64,000 nucleotides of DNA from NCBI RefSeq assembly GCF_024198215.1, contig NZ_JAKCFA010000003.1, positions 310,001-374,000 on the forward strand, read 5' to 3'. A model generated the notes under the pieces. That model was not told the DNA's origin. It saw only the letters and a list, made by a program, of their open reading frames with translations, and did no database searches. The position numbers were made by a program, and so were the translations under genes. Numbering within the stretch: the stretch's first letter is position 1; each line of letters begins with the position of its first letter. This DNA comes from Myxococcus qinghaiensis (GTDB lineage: Bacteria; Myxococcota; Myxococcia; Myxococcales; Myxococcaceae). This document shows positions 45,994 through 54,590 of the stretch, in pieces.

Positions 45994-46291
45994 CACTTCC
46001 TCCATGAGCCAAGAATCCTGGAGACTGATTTCGGGCCTCCCGGCCGCGTCGACCGCTGAAACGCCCGGGGCGGCAGGTCATATTGACCTCGTCCGGGTGA
46101 AGTTGGAATGAGGAGACGGCGAGGTCTCTGCGTCGAAGACGGTGCCCGTGAGACACTGCGAGGTCTTGCGGCGGACCAGGCGCGAGGGCCACTTCGTCGG
46201 TCCGTGTCGTTGGCCGGAGCTCGTAGATGGCGCTGTCGCGCATGCTCGTGCTTGGCTGTGGGGCCTCTGCGAAACTCCAGGAGGTTTTCGG

Positions 46292-47086
46292 ATGTCTACG
46301 CTCTTCGTAGGACATGTCGTGGCCGATGAGCCACGCGGGCCGACCCCGGGCGAGCTCGTCGAGATTCTCGTCGCCAAGGAGGCTCTCAATGACCTCGTCG
46401 ACCTCATCGACGAAGGCCTCGAGCCGAAGAAGGCATCTGAACTGCTTCGGTCCGCCAAGGGGCGCGCCGAGCTGTTCGAGCGCGCGTGCGAGTCATACGG
46501 CGCCTTGTTCGGAGAGGATCTCCGCGAATCGATTCAGATACTTCGCGGTCCTCGCCTCGATCAACGCCTGGACGTGAACCTCTTCAACCTCCGTGAGGCC
46601 TGGAAGCTCGGGACCTTGCTGCTGCCTCCGGAGGACGCTCCCCTCTCCCGGTACCTGCGCGTCGAGCTGATGGCCGTACACCCCCAGGCAACGCTGCCCA
46701 TCGGGCGGAGATACGGCCCCGAATTGTTCGGGCGGCATCTGCTCCTGAGCATCGAAAGCGTTGCCTACAAGGAACAGCGAATCTACACCCGGCTGGAGCG
46801 GTTCGGTGAGGGGGCCGCGATGGACCCGTCGAGCTTCGGGAACGAGGCGCAAGAAGAGGCGAGCAGCATCGTCTTTCTGGCGACGATTCCGGAACGGAAG
46901 GAGGGCATTCCGGTCGGCCCGTTCTGGAAGAAAGCGCTCAAGGGACGCGACCTCGAGACCGACCCCGATGACCCCTACGGGTATAAAGCCTACCACGCGG
47001 AGGTCGCGCTGTTCTTTCACCCCTCGTGGCTCGAGAAGCCGAAACGCGGGGCGTTCGATTCGACCGCATTCGAGGACCGGCTCTGA
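46292..47086 (+). CDS. Hypothetical protein flanking the ubiquitin-like cassette
   Basis: A 264-residue cytosolic protein behind AGGAGG. The sequence is rich in charged residues (VEILVAKEALNDLVDLIDEG, ERACESYGALFGEDL) with mixed helix and strand. I recognise no domain. It converges on the DUF6527 gene with a gap of 102 bp, so it is not in that operon. Its slightly lower GC and codon choice resemble the island genes next to it. Confidence 0.6.
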   Translation: MSTLFVGHVVADEPRGPTPGELVEILVAKEALNDLVDLIDEGLEPKKASELLRSAKGRAELFERACESYGALFGEDLRESIQILRGPRLDQRLDVNLFNLREAWKLGTLLLPPEDAPLSRYLRVELMAVHPQATLPIGRRYGPELFGRHLLLSIESVAYKEQRIYTRLERFGEGAAMDPSSFGNEAQEEASSIVFLATIPERKEGIPVGPFWKKALKGRDLETDPDDPYGYKAYHAEVALFFHPSWLEKPKRGAFDSTAFEDRL

Positions 47087-47188
47087 AGCAAAGGCGGAGC
47101 AGCTCCGAGGCACGGCCTGAGAAGGCGTGTGCCCCAAGGGGCTCAAGCGGCCTGTCCACCGGCCAGGAGCATCGCTCGGGCGGCCCCG

Positions 47189-47704
47189 TCAGCGGCCCTC
47201 CTCGGCCCCCCTGCCCCCTCCCTCCCCCTCAACAGGGCCCCCATCCCTCTTATGCGCATGCAACAGCCTCGACAGCCATCGCCCTAGCCTTGCATACAGA
47301 CTTCGGTCAACTTCAGGCGGAACAGCAGCAGCCGGCACGGCCTCTTCGGTCATCTTGGACGGGCCGTAGTAACGCTCCTTGGCGATCTTGTCCCGACGAC
47401 GCTCCGCCGCAATCCGCTCGTCGGACCAGGGGCCGGCCTCAATCACTCGCCCATGGTCGATCACATAGTGCGAACGGCACGCCAAGTTCCAGTTGCCAAC
47501 CGATGGCCTCAGCGAAATCGTCTCGCCGTCGTAGAGCAGCTTCCAGTCGGTCGGCGTCAAGGGCGTCACGACTTCCTCGCCACAGCCGCAGCAGCAACGA
47601 TGAGCGACCGTGCCATACTCCATTGAAACGTAGAGTATTCCCGGTTCCATCCGCTCCGGGATGTACAGCACGAACCGATGCTCCAGACGAGGGTATCGCA
47701 TCAT
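47189..47704 (-). CDS. DUF6527 Cys-rich protein
   Basis: A 171-residue protein. An N-terminal beta domain carries HRCCCGCG (Cys37-39 and Cys41) and, 35 residues later, PSVGNWNLACRSHYVI (Cys76, His79). The set suggests zinc binding or a Cys-based active site. This is the DUF6527 pattern, a family I know as a companion of multiubiquitin and ThiF genes. The C-terminus is low-complexity Gly/Glu. The ATG at 47704 overlaps the E1 stop (ATGA). Its role in the conjugation cycle is unknown; an E2-like or ligase-like job is possible. Confidence 0.8.
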   Translation of the reverse strand: MMRYPRLEHRFVLYIPERMEPGILYVSMEYGTVAHRCCCGCGEEVVTPLTPTDWKLLYDGETISLRPSVGNWNLACRSHYVIDHGRVIEAGPWSDERIAAERRRDKIAKERYYGPSKMTEEAVPAAAVPPEVDRSLYARLGRWLSRLLHAHKRDGGPVEGEGGGRGAEEGR

Positions 47705-48876
47705 TCGCAATCACTGTTCAGGAGCATGTTGCCGTCGGTCGTATAGGTGCTGTGGTGTTCACGCTCGAGGTCGCGGTAGAAGCCGCGGAGCTTCTTCCAC
47801 TTGATGACGGCCAGCACCGCATTCAGCGCGTTGAGGTCGGCGACCTGGATGTTGGAGGAGTAGAGGTCGTCCACACCGCCATCCTCGAAGGAGATGCGGC
47901 CCTTGTGAACGTGGTCGCGCTTGAGCGGCGTGCTCGCCGTCACCCGCAGGATGCCGCCGAGGGAGCCATCGACGAACTCCAGGCCCATCCCAACATCCAC
48001 GAACGGCACCCCGAGCGCCTCCAGCTGACCCACGATGACCCGCTTGGCAGGCCCTGCATCCACGCAGACGAACGCGAAGGAGACTCCATCCAGAAGGTGG
48101 ATGTTGCCCGCGTCGAGCAGGACCGCATGGGCAACAATCCGCCGGTGCATCCTCGAATAGATGGCCTTCAGATAGTCGACCTTCTTCGGCGCCTCACGCA
48201 ACTCCTCGATGGACGCCGCGCCCGGTGCGCGAAACGCATTGTGCTGCAGGAACTCGTCGCCATCGAACAGCCGGATTTCACGGACCGGCGTCTTGGCGAC
48301 GAAGTCGAGCACATAGGAGCCAGTGCCACCGAGACCGATGACCGCCACCTTCTCCGCCGAGAGGCGCTCGGTCAGGGCGCCGATTCCCACGCGGTCCGAC
48401 GCGGTCTCCGTGTAATTGAAGACGCTGTCCTCCTCGGCCTCCGGCATCCGGAAGATGCGGGGACTGACGCCTGGCTTCAGGACGGACGCAGGCCCCGAGA
48501 GGATGCTCGCGTACGTTCTCATCTTTTCGTAGTAATCGGCGTAGCCGTTCGGAGGCTTGCTGGAAAAGAGGTGCTTCGCGGTCACCCCGTTCCCAAGCTT
48601 GAAGTCAGCGCTCTGGTTGGCAATCCCCTGAATGGGGGTGCCGTTGGGCTGACACGGGAAGTTCCCATCGAAGTAGACAACGTGCGTGTCCGGCTGGCGA
48701 GTGACGTCGCCCGCCATGTTCAGGGTGGAGATGAGCGACCCCATCCGCACCTGCCGCTGCGCATCGACGTAGGGCACCTCACGGATGATGAGGAAGCCCC
48801 CCTGGAGCTGCACGAAGTAACCTTCGTCGCGCAGCCGCTTCAAGTCGGGACTATGACTGAACAGTCTTGGTGACAT
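47701..48876 (-). CDS. E1-like ThiF adenylyltransferase (DUF6791-type N-terminus)
   Basis: A 391-residue protein. Residues 1-150 form an N-terminal domain like DUF6791 (HVVYFDGNFPC and similar). The ThiF/E1 fold starts at VAVIGLGGTGSYVLD (181-187 nucleotide loop), then LFDGDEF with Asp205/Asp207, HNAFR and FVCVDAGPAKR. E1 enzymes adenylate the C-terminus of a ubiquitin-like protein. The start at 48876 overlaps the multiubiquitin gene by 26 nt and has a GGGGG site. The Cys in FVCVD could be structural or catalytic; no JAB peptidase or canonical E2 gene is adjacent. Confidence 0.88.
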   Translation of the reverse strand: MSPRLFSHSPDLKRLRDEGYFVQLQGGFLIIREVPYVDAQRQVRMGSLISTLNMAGDVTRQPDTHVVYFDGNFPCQPNGTPIQGIANQSADFKLGNGVTAKHLFSSKPPNGYADYYEKMRTYASILSGPASVLKPGVSPRIFRMPEAEEDSVFNYTETASDRVGIGALTERLSAEKVAVIGLGGTGSYVLDFVAKTPVREIRLFDGDEFLQHNAFRAPGAASIEELREAPKKVDYLKAIYSRMHRRIVAHAVLLDAGNIHLLDGVSFAFVCVDAGPAKRVIVGQLEALGVPFVDVGMGLEFVDGSLGGILRVTASTPLKRDHVHKGRISFEDGGVDDLYSSNIQVADLNALNAVLAVIKWKKLRGFYRDLEREHHSTYTTDGNMLLNSDCE

Positions 48877-49606
48877 TGAAGATCGTCCCCCTTTCTTTGA
48901 CTTCAACGGAGCCCCCAGCGCCGAGCTCGCCGGCGTGCGGCTTCGAGGCGGCGTGGCGGTAGGTCATCGAGAACGCGGCGTTCGGCTCATGCGAGCCGGG
49001 GAAGGCCAGCTGGACGACCTGCTCGAAGGTCACCCGCTTGTCGTTCACTACGCGCGGCCGGGCGTTCACGATGATTTCGAACGTCCGGGCCGGCATGGGG
49101 CCGGTGATGAAGCGCTCGATACCCGGGGCCGTGAGGTCGATCAGGTCCTGGGGCGAGATGAGCCGGTCTTCCCCACCGCGCACCTCAAGGAACACCGCCT
49201 GGCCATTGCCCACCTTCGCGAGCGTGTAGAGCGCGGCGCCGCTGATGGCCGGCTTGCCCCACGCGAGCTGGTCGTCATCCAGCGTCAGCTTGAAATCGCG
49301 GTCGGTCTGAAAGGCCACGAAGCGCTCGGCCGCGCGCGTGCGCAGGTCGAACGGCTCGTCGAGGCGGAGGTCCTCGAAGTCCCCGGAGGCCAGGATGGCG
49401 AAGAGGCTGAAGCCCCCGCGTGGGTCCAGTCCGGCGCTGGCGAGAATCTGCCGTCCCAGGGGAACGGGATCGGCCACGTCCACGGGGCGGAAGGAGAGGT
49501 CGCCCTGCGCGACGAGGATGCGGTAGCTCCGCGCGGGCCGGAGGGCCCGGCCCTCCCGCAGCGCGGCTCCTACGTCTTCGTACTCCAGAGGTTCGTCGTT
49601 CATCAT
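48851..49606 (-). CDS. Multiubiquitin protein (three Ubl repeats)
   Basis: A 251-residue protein made of three ubiquitin-like beta-grasp repeats (about residues 23-96, 97-167 and 168-250). The first two end in similar ERF motifs (AAERFVAF, GIERFITG); the third ends GTIFNVTKT. This is the multiubiquitin (polyUbl) family, found beside E1-like genes in bacteria. The C-terminus has no Gly-Gly, as usual for this family, so activation chemistry must differ from the eukaryotic tail. The tandem ATG pair is at 49606 and 49603. It is separated from the helicase gene by 87 bp, in which a promoter could lie. Confidence 0.87.
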   Translation of the reverse strand: MMNDEPLEYEDVGAALREGRALRPARSYRILVAQGDLSFRPVDVADPVPLGRQILASAGLDPRGGFSLFAILASGDFEDLRLDEPFDLRTRAAERFVAFQTDRDFKLTLDDDQLAWGKPAISGAALYTLAKVGNGQAVFLEVRGGEDRLISPQDLIDLTAPGIERFITGPMPARTFEIIVNARPRVVNDKRVTFEQVVQLAFPGSHEPNAAFSMTYRHAASKPHAGELGAGGSVEVKERGTIFNVTKTVQS

Positions 49607-49629
49607 GTTCGGTGAGTCCTCAAAGCGGA

Positions 49630-49646
49630 GCCGGGTAACTCCCGGC
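49630..49646. other. Small hairpin between helicase and multiubiquitin genes
   Basis: GCCGGG and CCCGGC flank a TAACT loop, 24 bp upstream of the multiubiquitin start. It could modulate read-through from the helicase gene or be incidental. Confidence 0.4.
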
Positions 49647-49693
49647 CCTCTGAAGGCTCAATCGTCACGACGACAGGCAACCGGTAATGTCGG

Positions 49694-52600
49694 TCAGAAT
49701 TCTCTCGAGAGGGTGCCCTCCGGGGTCGGCCCACACACGAAGAAGGCCGGGCACCCCGGGCACGTGTGCACCGACGGGTCGGCAGGGAAGCGCCCTTGCC
49801 GAATCCCCTGCAAGAATTCGATGAGTTTGTCCTGACGACTCTGGAGTTCCCGAGGCGTCAGGCTCAGGGGTCGCGAGGTCTGGTCGGCCAGATGGACCAA
49901 CTCGACAACGGCCCCCGGGAAGACCCGCTGGGTGGCGAGAAGAAAGGCGGCGGCGCCCACGTCCGTGGTCTCGGCCGACTTGAAGTGCCCGGTCCGGATT
50001 CGACGAAACGTCCGGACCCCATCCGGGCGCACGAGCACATCGTCCGGCCAGACGATGATTTCGTCCTGGGCGAAGGTCAGGAGGAGGTCGGCCGGCGGCT
50101 CCGAGCTGCTCCCGGCACGAACCAAAAGGAAGTACCGGAGCATGGAAAGAGCGACCGCCTTGAAGTCGTCGACATAGCCGTGCCCCGTAAGACCGTGGGC
50201 GTCGAACGCGGCCATCACGCCTTGCTCCAGCTCGCGCTCCTCTGGAATCGGTCCGTTGCCAGCAACGACGGCCTGATAGACGGTTCGGACCGCCTCGTGC
50301 ATCTGCATGAAGGCCGTCGTCGTCCTGCGGCCGCCGATCCGCAGGACGTGCGCGTAGAAGAAGCGCCTCGGGCAGCGCCCATAGAGCGAAATCTGCTGTT
50401 CGCTGAAGCGAAGCCGGCCGCGAACCTTGAGCGCGACCTCGCCCGTCGCGGGCGGCAGCAACATCTCCGGAGCGGGACTCATCTTCCGGCGGCCCAGGGA
50501 CGCCCCCAGCCGGTCGAGAAAGGGGGACAACGCCCGGGCATGTCCATTGGACTTCTTCGTCGGGGCGTAGAGAAACAGCCGGTCACGCGCCCGCGACATG
50601 GCCACGTAGAACAAGCACTCCTGTTCTTCGGCCTGCCCCGCGCGGAAGACCTCCGCAGCGCTGCCCTGCCCGCCTTCGACCATGCCCTCCGGCGGAGGAC
50701 ACGGCGGCAGGGGCGGCTTTCGGGGCAGCGTGTCCTGATTGAGGCCCGGCACATGCACGACCGGGAACTCCAGCCCCTTCGCGCCATGGATGGTCATGAG
50801 CCGCACCGCATCGAGGCCATGCGCTGCAGCGGGCAGCTGCCTCAGGTCGCGGTCATCGCCCAGCCGAACGAGCCTGCGCACCCGGTCGAGGAGGCGGACA
50901 ATGGGTAGGCCGGAGCCAGACGGCTGCACGCGCAGGAAGTTCATCAGCTGCCAGATTGCGATTCCACGCGTCCTATCGGAGACATCGGACGAACTGGCCA
51001 GCCGTGCAGCCATGCGCGTCCGTTCGAGCAACACGCTCGCGAGCACGGTCCATGGCGACGCGGACTGGTCGAAGTCGCGCAGCATCCTCGCCATTTCCTC
51101 GAGTGCGGCCTGGCCGGCCTGGGACACCCCGGCTATCGCACCAAGGTCGTGAAACCATGCACCGGGCACCGCGTTGGCTTGGCGTAGATGGTCGAACACT
51201 GCGACGACGTCGGTGAGCGACATGGTGAACTCGGGCCAGCAGGCCACTCGAACGAGCCCCATGGCCCAGCGGTCGGTGAGGAGCGACAGCAGGGAAAGCA
51301 GGTCCTTGACCTCCGGCCGTTCGAACAGACTGCCGAGGAACAGGACGGGAACGCCCAGGCGCTCGAGGTCGCGTGCCAGCGTCGACAACGTCTCGTTGCC
51401 CGTACAGAGCACGGCTTGGTCGCGATAGGCGTGGCCTTCACGCCGCATCTCCTCGATTGATTCAGCCAGCGCCCCCGTCTGCTGCTCCGCAGAGTCGACG
51501 GTGCGCAGTTCGGGTCGGCTGCCACCCGCGCCCCGGCTGGATTCCAGACCGCCATCCGGGTCGCCGGCCTTCATGCTCGCGGCGAAGGCGGAGAACGCGC
51601 TCACCACCTCCTCGACCGAACGGTAGTTCCTCCTCAGCCGGCCGCGCGAGCCCCCGGCGAAGTCCTCCGCTCCGAAGCGAGCCATGTTGAATGACGACGC
51701 GCCGCGGAAGCGGTAGATCGACTGCTTCGCATCCCCCACGCACCAGAGGTTCTCGCCGGAGCCGCGCAAGGACGCCAGGAGACGAACACTGCTTCGGTTC
51801 ACATCCTGGTACTCGTCCACCAGGACGTGGTCGTACTGGCCCCGCAGGTGAGCGCGAATCACGGGGTTGCCTTGCAGGAGCCGCACGGGCAGGGCCACGA
51901 GGTCACCGAAGTCAATTCGGTGCGACCGCCGCTTCAAGGCTTCGTAGGCAGCATAGACGCGAGCGACCTCCAGCGCTCGCTCCGCCGCCTTCCGTTCCTC
52001 GGGGCTCCGGGCGTCGCGAAGCATCTGCTCGGCGAGTGCGCCATAGCGCGCTTCGTCCACGACCTCATCCTTGGCGCGGGAGATCGCCGTCAGGATGTCG
52101 GAGATATGCTGGGTCGGGTCGTAGAGGTTGCGGTAGTGCACCAGTCCGAGCCGTGGAAACTCCTGCTCGAGGAGTTCCACGGCCTCGGTCCGGTCCATCA
52201 TACGTGGCTCCTTCGGGAGCCCCAACTCGACATGGAAGCGGTGGATGAGGTCCAGGCCAAAGGAATGGAACGTGCCGATCCACATCGCCGTCGCTGCCGC
52301 CTTGTTCCTGCGGGCGATTCGCTCCGACATCTCCCTGGCTGCCTTGTTGGAGAAGGTCAGCAGGAGAATCCGGCGGGGGTCGGCGCCGTCGGCCAGGAGC
52401 CCTTCGACGCGTCCGGTGAGCGTCTGGGTCTTGCCGGTGCCAGGGCCGGCTTCGAGCAGGTAGGCAGCACCGCGATGGGCGGCTGCGGCGCGCTGCAGCG
52501 GATTGAGCGGCCGCTCTATCCATTCTTCCAAGTGCCTGGGAGGGATGGGCGGCAGGAGAAGCGCATCGAGGAACTGCTGGGCCACCACGTCGAAGGGCGC

Positions 52601-53095
52601 ACCGAGCCGTTCCGCGACGGCCGCAGCGGACATCCCGTCTTCGAGGTGGAGCTTGCGCACCACGGTGCGCGGAAGCAGGAACTCGCGCGCGAACAAATCC
52701 ATCTGTACTTCGCGCCGCTGTCGACGGCCGTAGTCCACCACGCGCTCGACGCCCACCGGCGAGGGCTCCGCCGAGCGCGCGGGATCTATCTCCCGGACCG
52801 GTTCCGTGTCGGGGTCATCCCCGAGTTCCACATGGCCCAGCTCGTGAGCCACCAGGAACGCTCGCATGAAGGGCGTCCCGACGTTCTCATGGAGAATGAG
52901 ACCTTCGCTGGGGATGAACGTGGCGCGCGCCCCATTCAGCACGGCGGCCCCGGCGGCGGTGGGCTCGACGTCGAGCCCCCGGCGCCTGGCTTCCGCCACC
53001 GCGAACTCGTAGGGGCACCAGGGATTGAGCCCTCCAGCGACCGCCTGCGCATGCAGCGAGGCCGCCACCTGCCGCCCCAATTCGACCGCATCCAT
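49694..53095 (-). CDS. M78 metallopeptidase-UvrD helicase fusion with AddB-like C-terminus
   Basis: An 1133-residue protein with three parts. Residues 20-160 are an ImmA/IrrE-type M78 metallopeptidase (HELGH at 84-88, Glu129 in EVQMDLFAREFLLP). From about 195 to 790 it is a UvrD/Rep-type superfamily I helicase: Walker A AGPGTGKT at 216-223, VLVDEYQD, GDAKQSIYRFRGA, TIHGAKGLEFPVV and YVAMSRARDRL. The C-terminal 250 residues carry a CPRRFFY Cys and a CPGCPAFFVC triple Cys as in AddB/Cas4 Fe-S nucleases, but the expected DYKTG-type nuclease motif reads RRIRTG. It starts 2 bp after the HTH gene. It probably senses DNA ends or damage and may cleave the neighbouring HTH protein. Confidence 0.92.
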   Translation of the reverse strand: MDAVELGRQVAASLHAQAVAGGLNPWCPYEFAVAEARRRGLDVEPTAAGAAVLNGARATFIPSEGLILHENVGTPFMRAFLVAHELGHVELGDDPDTEPVREIDPARSAEPSPVGVERVVDYGRRQRREVQMDLFAREFLLPRTVVRKLHLEDGMSAAAVAERLGAPFDVVAQQFLDALLLPPIPPRHLEEWIERPLNPLQRAAAAHRGAAYLLEAGPGTGKTQTLTGRVEGLLADGADPRRILLLTFSNKAAREMSERIARRNKAAATAMWIGTFHSFGLDLIHRFHVELGLPKEPRMMDRTEAVELLEQEFPRLGLVHYRNLYDPTQHISDILTAISRAKDEVVDEARYGALAEQMLRDARSPEERKAAERALEVARVYAAYEALKRRSHRIDFGDLVALPVRLLQGNPVIRAHLRGQYDHVLVDEYQDVNRSSVRLLASLRGSGENLWCVGDAKQSIYRFRGASSFNMARFGAEDFAGGSRGRLRRNYRSVEEVVSAFSAFAASMKAGDPDGGLESSRGAGGSRPELRTVDSAEQQTGALAESIEEMRREGHAYRDQAVLCTGNETLSTLARDLERLGVPVLFLGSLFERPEVKDLLSLLSLLTDRWAMGLVRVACWPEFTMSLTDVVAVFDHLRQANAVPGAWFHDLGAIAGVSQAGQAALEEMARMLRDFDQSASPWTVLASVLLERTRMAARLASSSDVSDRTRGIAIWQLMNFLRVQPSGSGLPIVRLLDRVRRLVRLGDDRDLRQLPAAAHGLDAVRLMTIHGAKGLEFPVVHVPGLNQDTLPRKPPLPPCPPPEGMVEGGQGSAAEVFRAGQAEEQECLFYVAMSRARDRLFLYAPTKKSNGHARALSPFLDRLGASLGRRKMSPAPEMLLPPATGEVALKVRGRLRFSEQQISLYGRCPRRFFYAHVLRIGGRRTTTAFMQMHEAVRTVYQAVVAGNGPIPEERELEQGVMAAFDAHGLTGHGYVDDFKAVALSMLRYFLLVRAGSSSEPPADLLLTFAQDEIIVWPDDVLVRPDGVRTFRRIRTGHFKSAETTDVGAAAFLLATQRVFPGAVVELVHLADQTSRPLSLTPRELQSRQDKLIEFLQGIRQGRFPADPSVHTCPGCPAFFVCGPTPEGTLSREF

Positions 53096-53097
53096 CG

Positions 53098-53676
53098 TCA
53101 GTTGTCGTCCGCCATCAACCCGGCGCGCCGCTCCTCGGGCACGCCCGCGTCGATCAACAGGCGCTCGAAGCTCACGGGCGCCGCCACTATCGGTTTGGTG
53201 TTCGACTTGTAGCTCCGGGCCAGATCCGGCGTGTGTTGCGGCCCGAGGGTACTGACAAGCTGGTCGAGCGTGCTGTTCAACGCAACTGCCAAGCTCGTCA
53301 GAAAGCGTCTCGGCACCGTGGCGACGTCCACCCGGCGCTCCCGAAAGGCGGTGATGACCTGCCGCGGCACCTCCAAGCGCTTCGCGAGGTCACGCAGCTC
53401 ATCCAGCGACAGAGCGTTGAATGGGCTCACGGATTTTGGAGTAGCTCCCCGACGACGGCTCCATCCGGCGTCAATCAGCGCCTCGTCCTCCAGTGTCAGC
53501 GGTTCCTCGTCCTCACAGACACCGCGGGAGAGCTCGCGGGACAGGTCAACGAGTTCGGGGGCGAGGTCTGGATGGTCGCGCAGGTAGCGCTCGAGCGTTT
53601 CCCGACCCGGGTCGGGCTCCACCGAGAAGGCGTTCAGCACATCGTCGCGCGATGGTCGGGAAGTGTGGGACGTCAT
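53098..53676 (-). CDS. XRE-like HTH protein
   Basis: A 192-residue protein. The N-terminal half is acidic and helical. Residues about 88-150 read as an XRE/Cro-type HTH domain (LSLDELRDLAKRLEVPRQVI, then FLTSLAVALNSTLDQL). A short tail follows. In IrrE/DdrO and ImmA/ImmR systems, M78 peptidases cleave just such repressors, and here the peptidase is the next gene. Its ATG overlaps the sigma-like gene stop by 4 nt. Cleavage and repression are inference. Confidence 0.7.
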   Translation of the reverse strand: MTSHTSRPSRDDVLNAFSVEPDPGRETLERYLRDHPDLAPELVDLSRELSRGVCEDEEPLTLEDEALIDAGWSRRRGATPKSVSPFNALSLDELRDLAKRLEVPRQVITAFRERRVDVATVPRRFLTSLAVALNSTLDQLVSTLGPQHTPDLARSYKSNTKPIVAAPVSFERLLIDAGVPEERRAGLMADDN

Positions 53677-54461
53677 GGCTCGTCTCCTTCGGATAGCATC
53701 GCACGCAGGCTGGCAAAAGCCTTGTCGCGATACGTTCTGATCGTCTTCTCGGACCTTTTCAAGGTACCAGAAATGGTAATTGCGCCCGGTTCCTTGGAAT
53801 CGATGGGAAAGCCTTGTCGAAGCATTTCGATGACCCTCTTGTGCGCTGTCGGCAAGGCTTCAATCGCAGCATCGAGGCGCGACTGGTATGCGGCGGAGGC
53901 ATTCTCCATGGCGGCGAAAGGGTCGAAGCTGCCCGCCGCCCGTTCAATCTCGATTGAAGGCTCGCCCGTTTCCTCATCGAGTTCGAGAGCAACCGAGCGC
54001 TTCTCGTCGCGCCAGGCCGGACGCTTGGCGTCGAGCTTCAGGCACGCGAGCGCGCCGTCGAAGCGCACTTCGAAGAAGTCGAGCCGTTCTGAATAGGTTT
54101 GCTGGTCGGCGGCAAGCAACTCGACGAACTGGAAGAGCACCTTCTCCCTGATGTTGCTCCTGCTCAACGACACACCGCTCCCGTCTGTGTTTTCTGCCTT
54201 CGGGAGACAGCGCAGGACCCGCGCCAACAAGATTCTGTAGAACTGCTCGGAGGCGGCGTCGGGCTCACGTGTCCGATCGGCTCGAACGAAGTAAAGCAGG
54301 CACTCGCTCGGCACATAGCCTGGGTCCTCGCGACGTGAGATTCGAGCCCTGGCCACCAGCTCGTCTCTCGATAGCGCCTCCAGTTCGACCAGTTTGGCCT
54401 GAATCTTAGGATTCCGGGAGTACACTCCCGCTGCCAAGGTTTTCCTGAGCGAAGTTACCAA
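53673..54461 (-). CDS. Sigma region 4-like regulator
   Basis: A 262-residue protein. The C-terminal 70 residues look like sigma-70 region 4 (DAAIEALPTAHKRVIEML, then GTLKRSEKTIRTYRDKAFASL). The N-terminal 190 residues are helical and match no region 2 that I can see, so it may be a sigma-like DNA-binding protein and not a full sigma factor. The start is a TTG at 54461 behind AGGGG. It heads the six-gene leftward cassette and may drive its transcription. Confidence 0.7.
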   Translation of the reverse strand: MVTSLRKTLAAGVYSRNPKIQAKLVELEALSRDELVARARISRREDPGYVPSECLLYFVRADRTREPDAASEQFYRILLARVLRCLPKAENTDGSGVSLSRSNIREKVLFQFVELLAADQQTYSERLDFFEVRFDGALACLKLDAKRPAWRDEKRSVALELDEETGEPSIEIERAAGSFDPFAAMENASAAYQSRLDAAIEALPTAHKRVIEMLRQGFPIDSKEPGAITISGTLKRSEKTIRTYRDKAFASLRAMLSEGDEP

Positions 54462-54552
54462 CGATTACCCCTCATAACGACGGACAAACCTGAACACCTG
54501 CTCAAAGGCAGGGAAAACGTGAAGTCGTTCAATGGCGAGCCTCTTCTCAGGC

Positions 54553-54590
54553 CGAAACTTCATTTCGACCCTGACGGCACCTGACACGTT
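54553..54590. promoter_or_regulatory. Candidate regulatory sites upstream of the cassette
   Basis: About 90-130 bp before the sigma-like gene there is a small inverted repeat (CGAAA-CTTCA-TTTCG, 54553-54567) and two CCTGAC repeats exactly 10 bp apart (54570-54575, 54580-54585). They could bind the cassette's HTH or sigma-like protein. No consensus housekeeping promoter is seen. Confidence 0.35.

Noticed and set aside
47026..48873. 615-aa plus-strand frame across the E1 and DUF6527 genes
   Set aside because: Shadow frame; the minus-strand genes have recognisable family motifs and overlapping start/stop signals.
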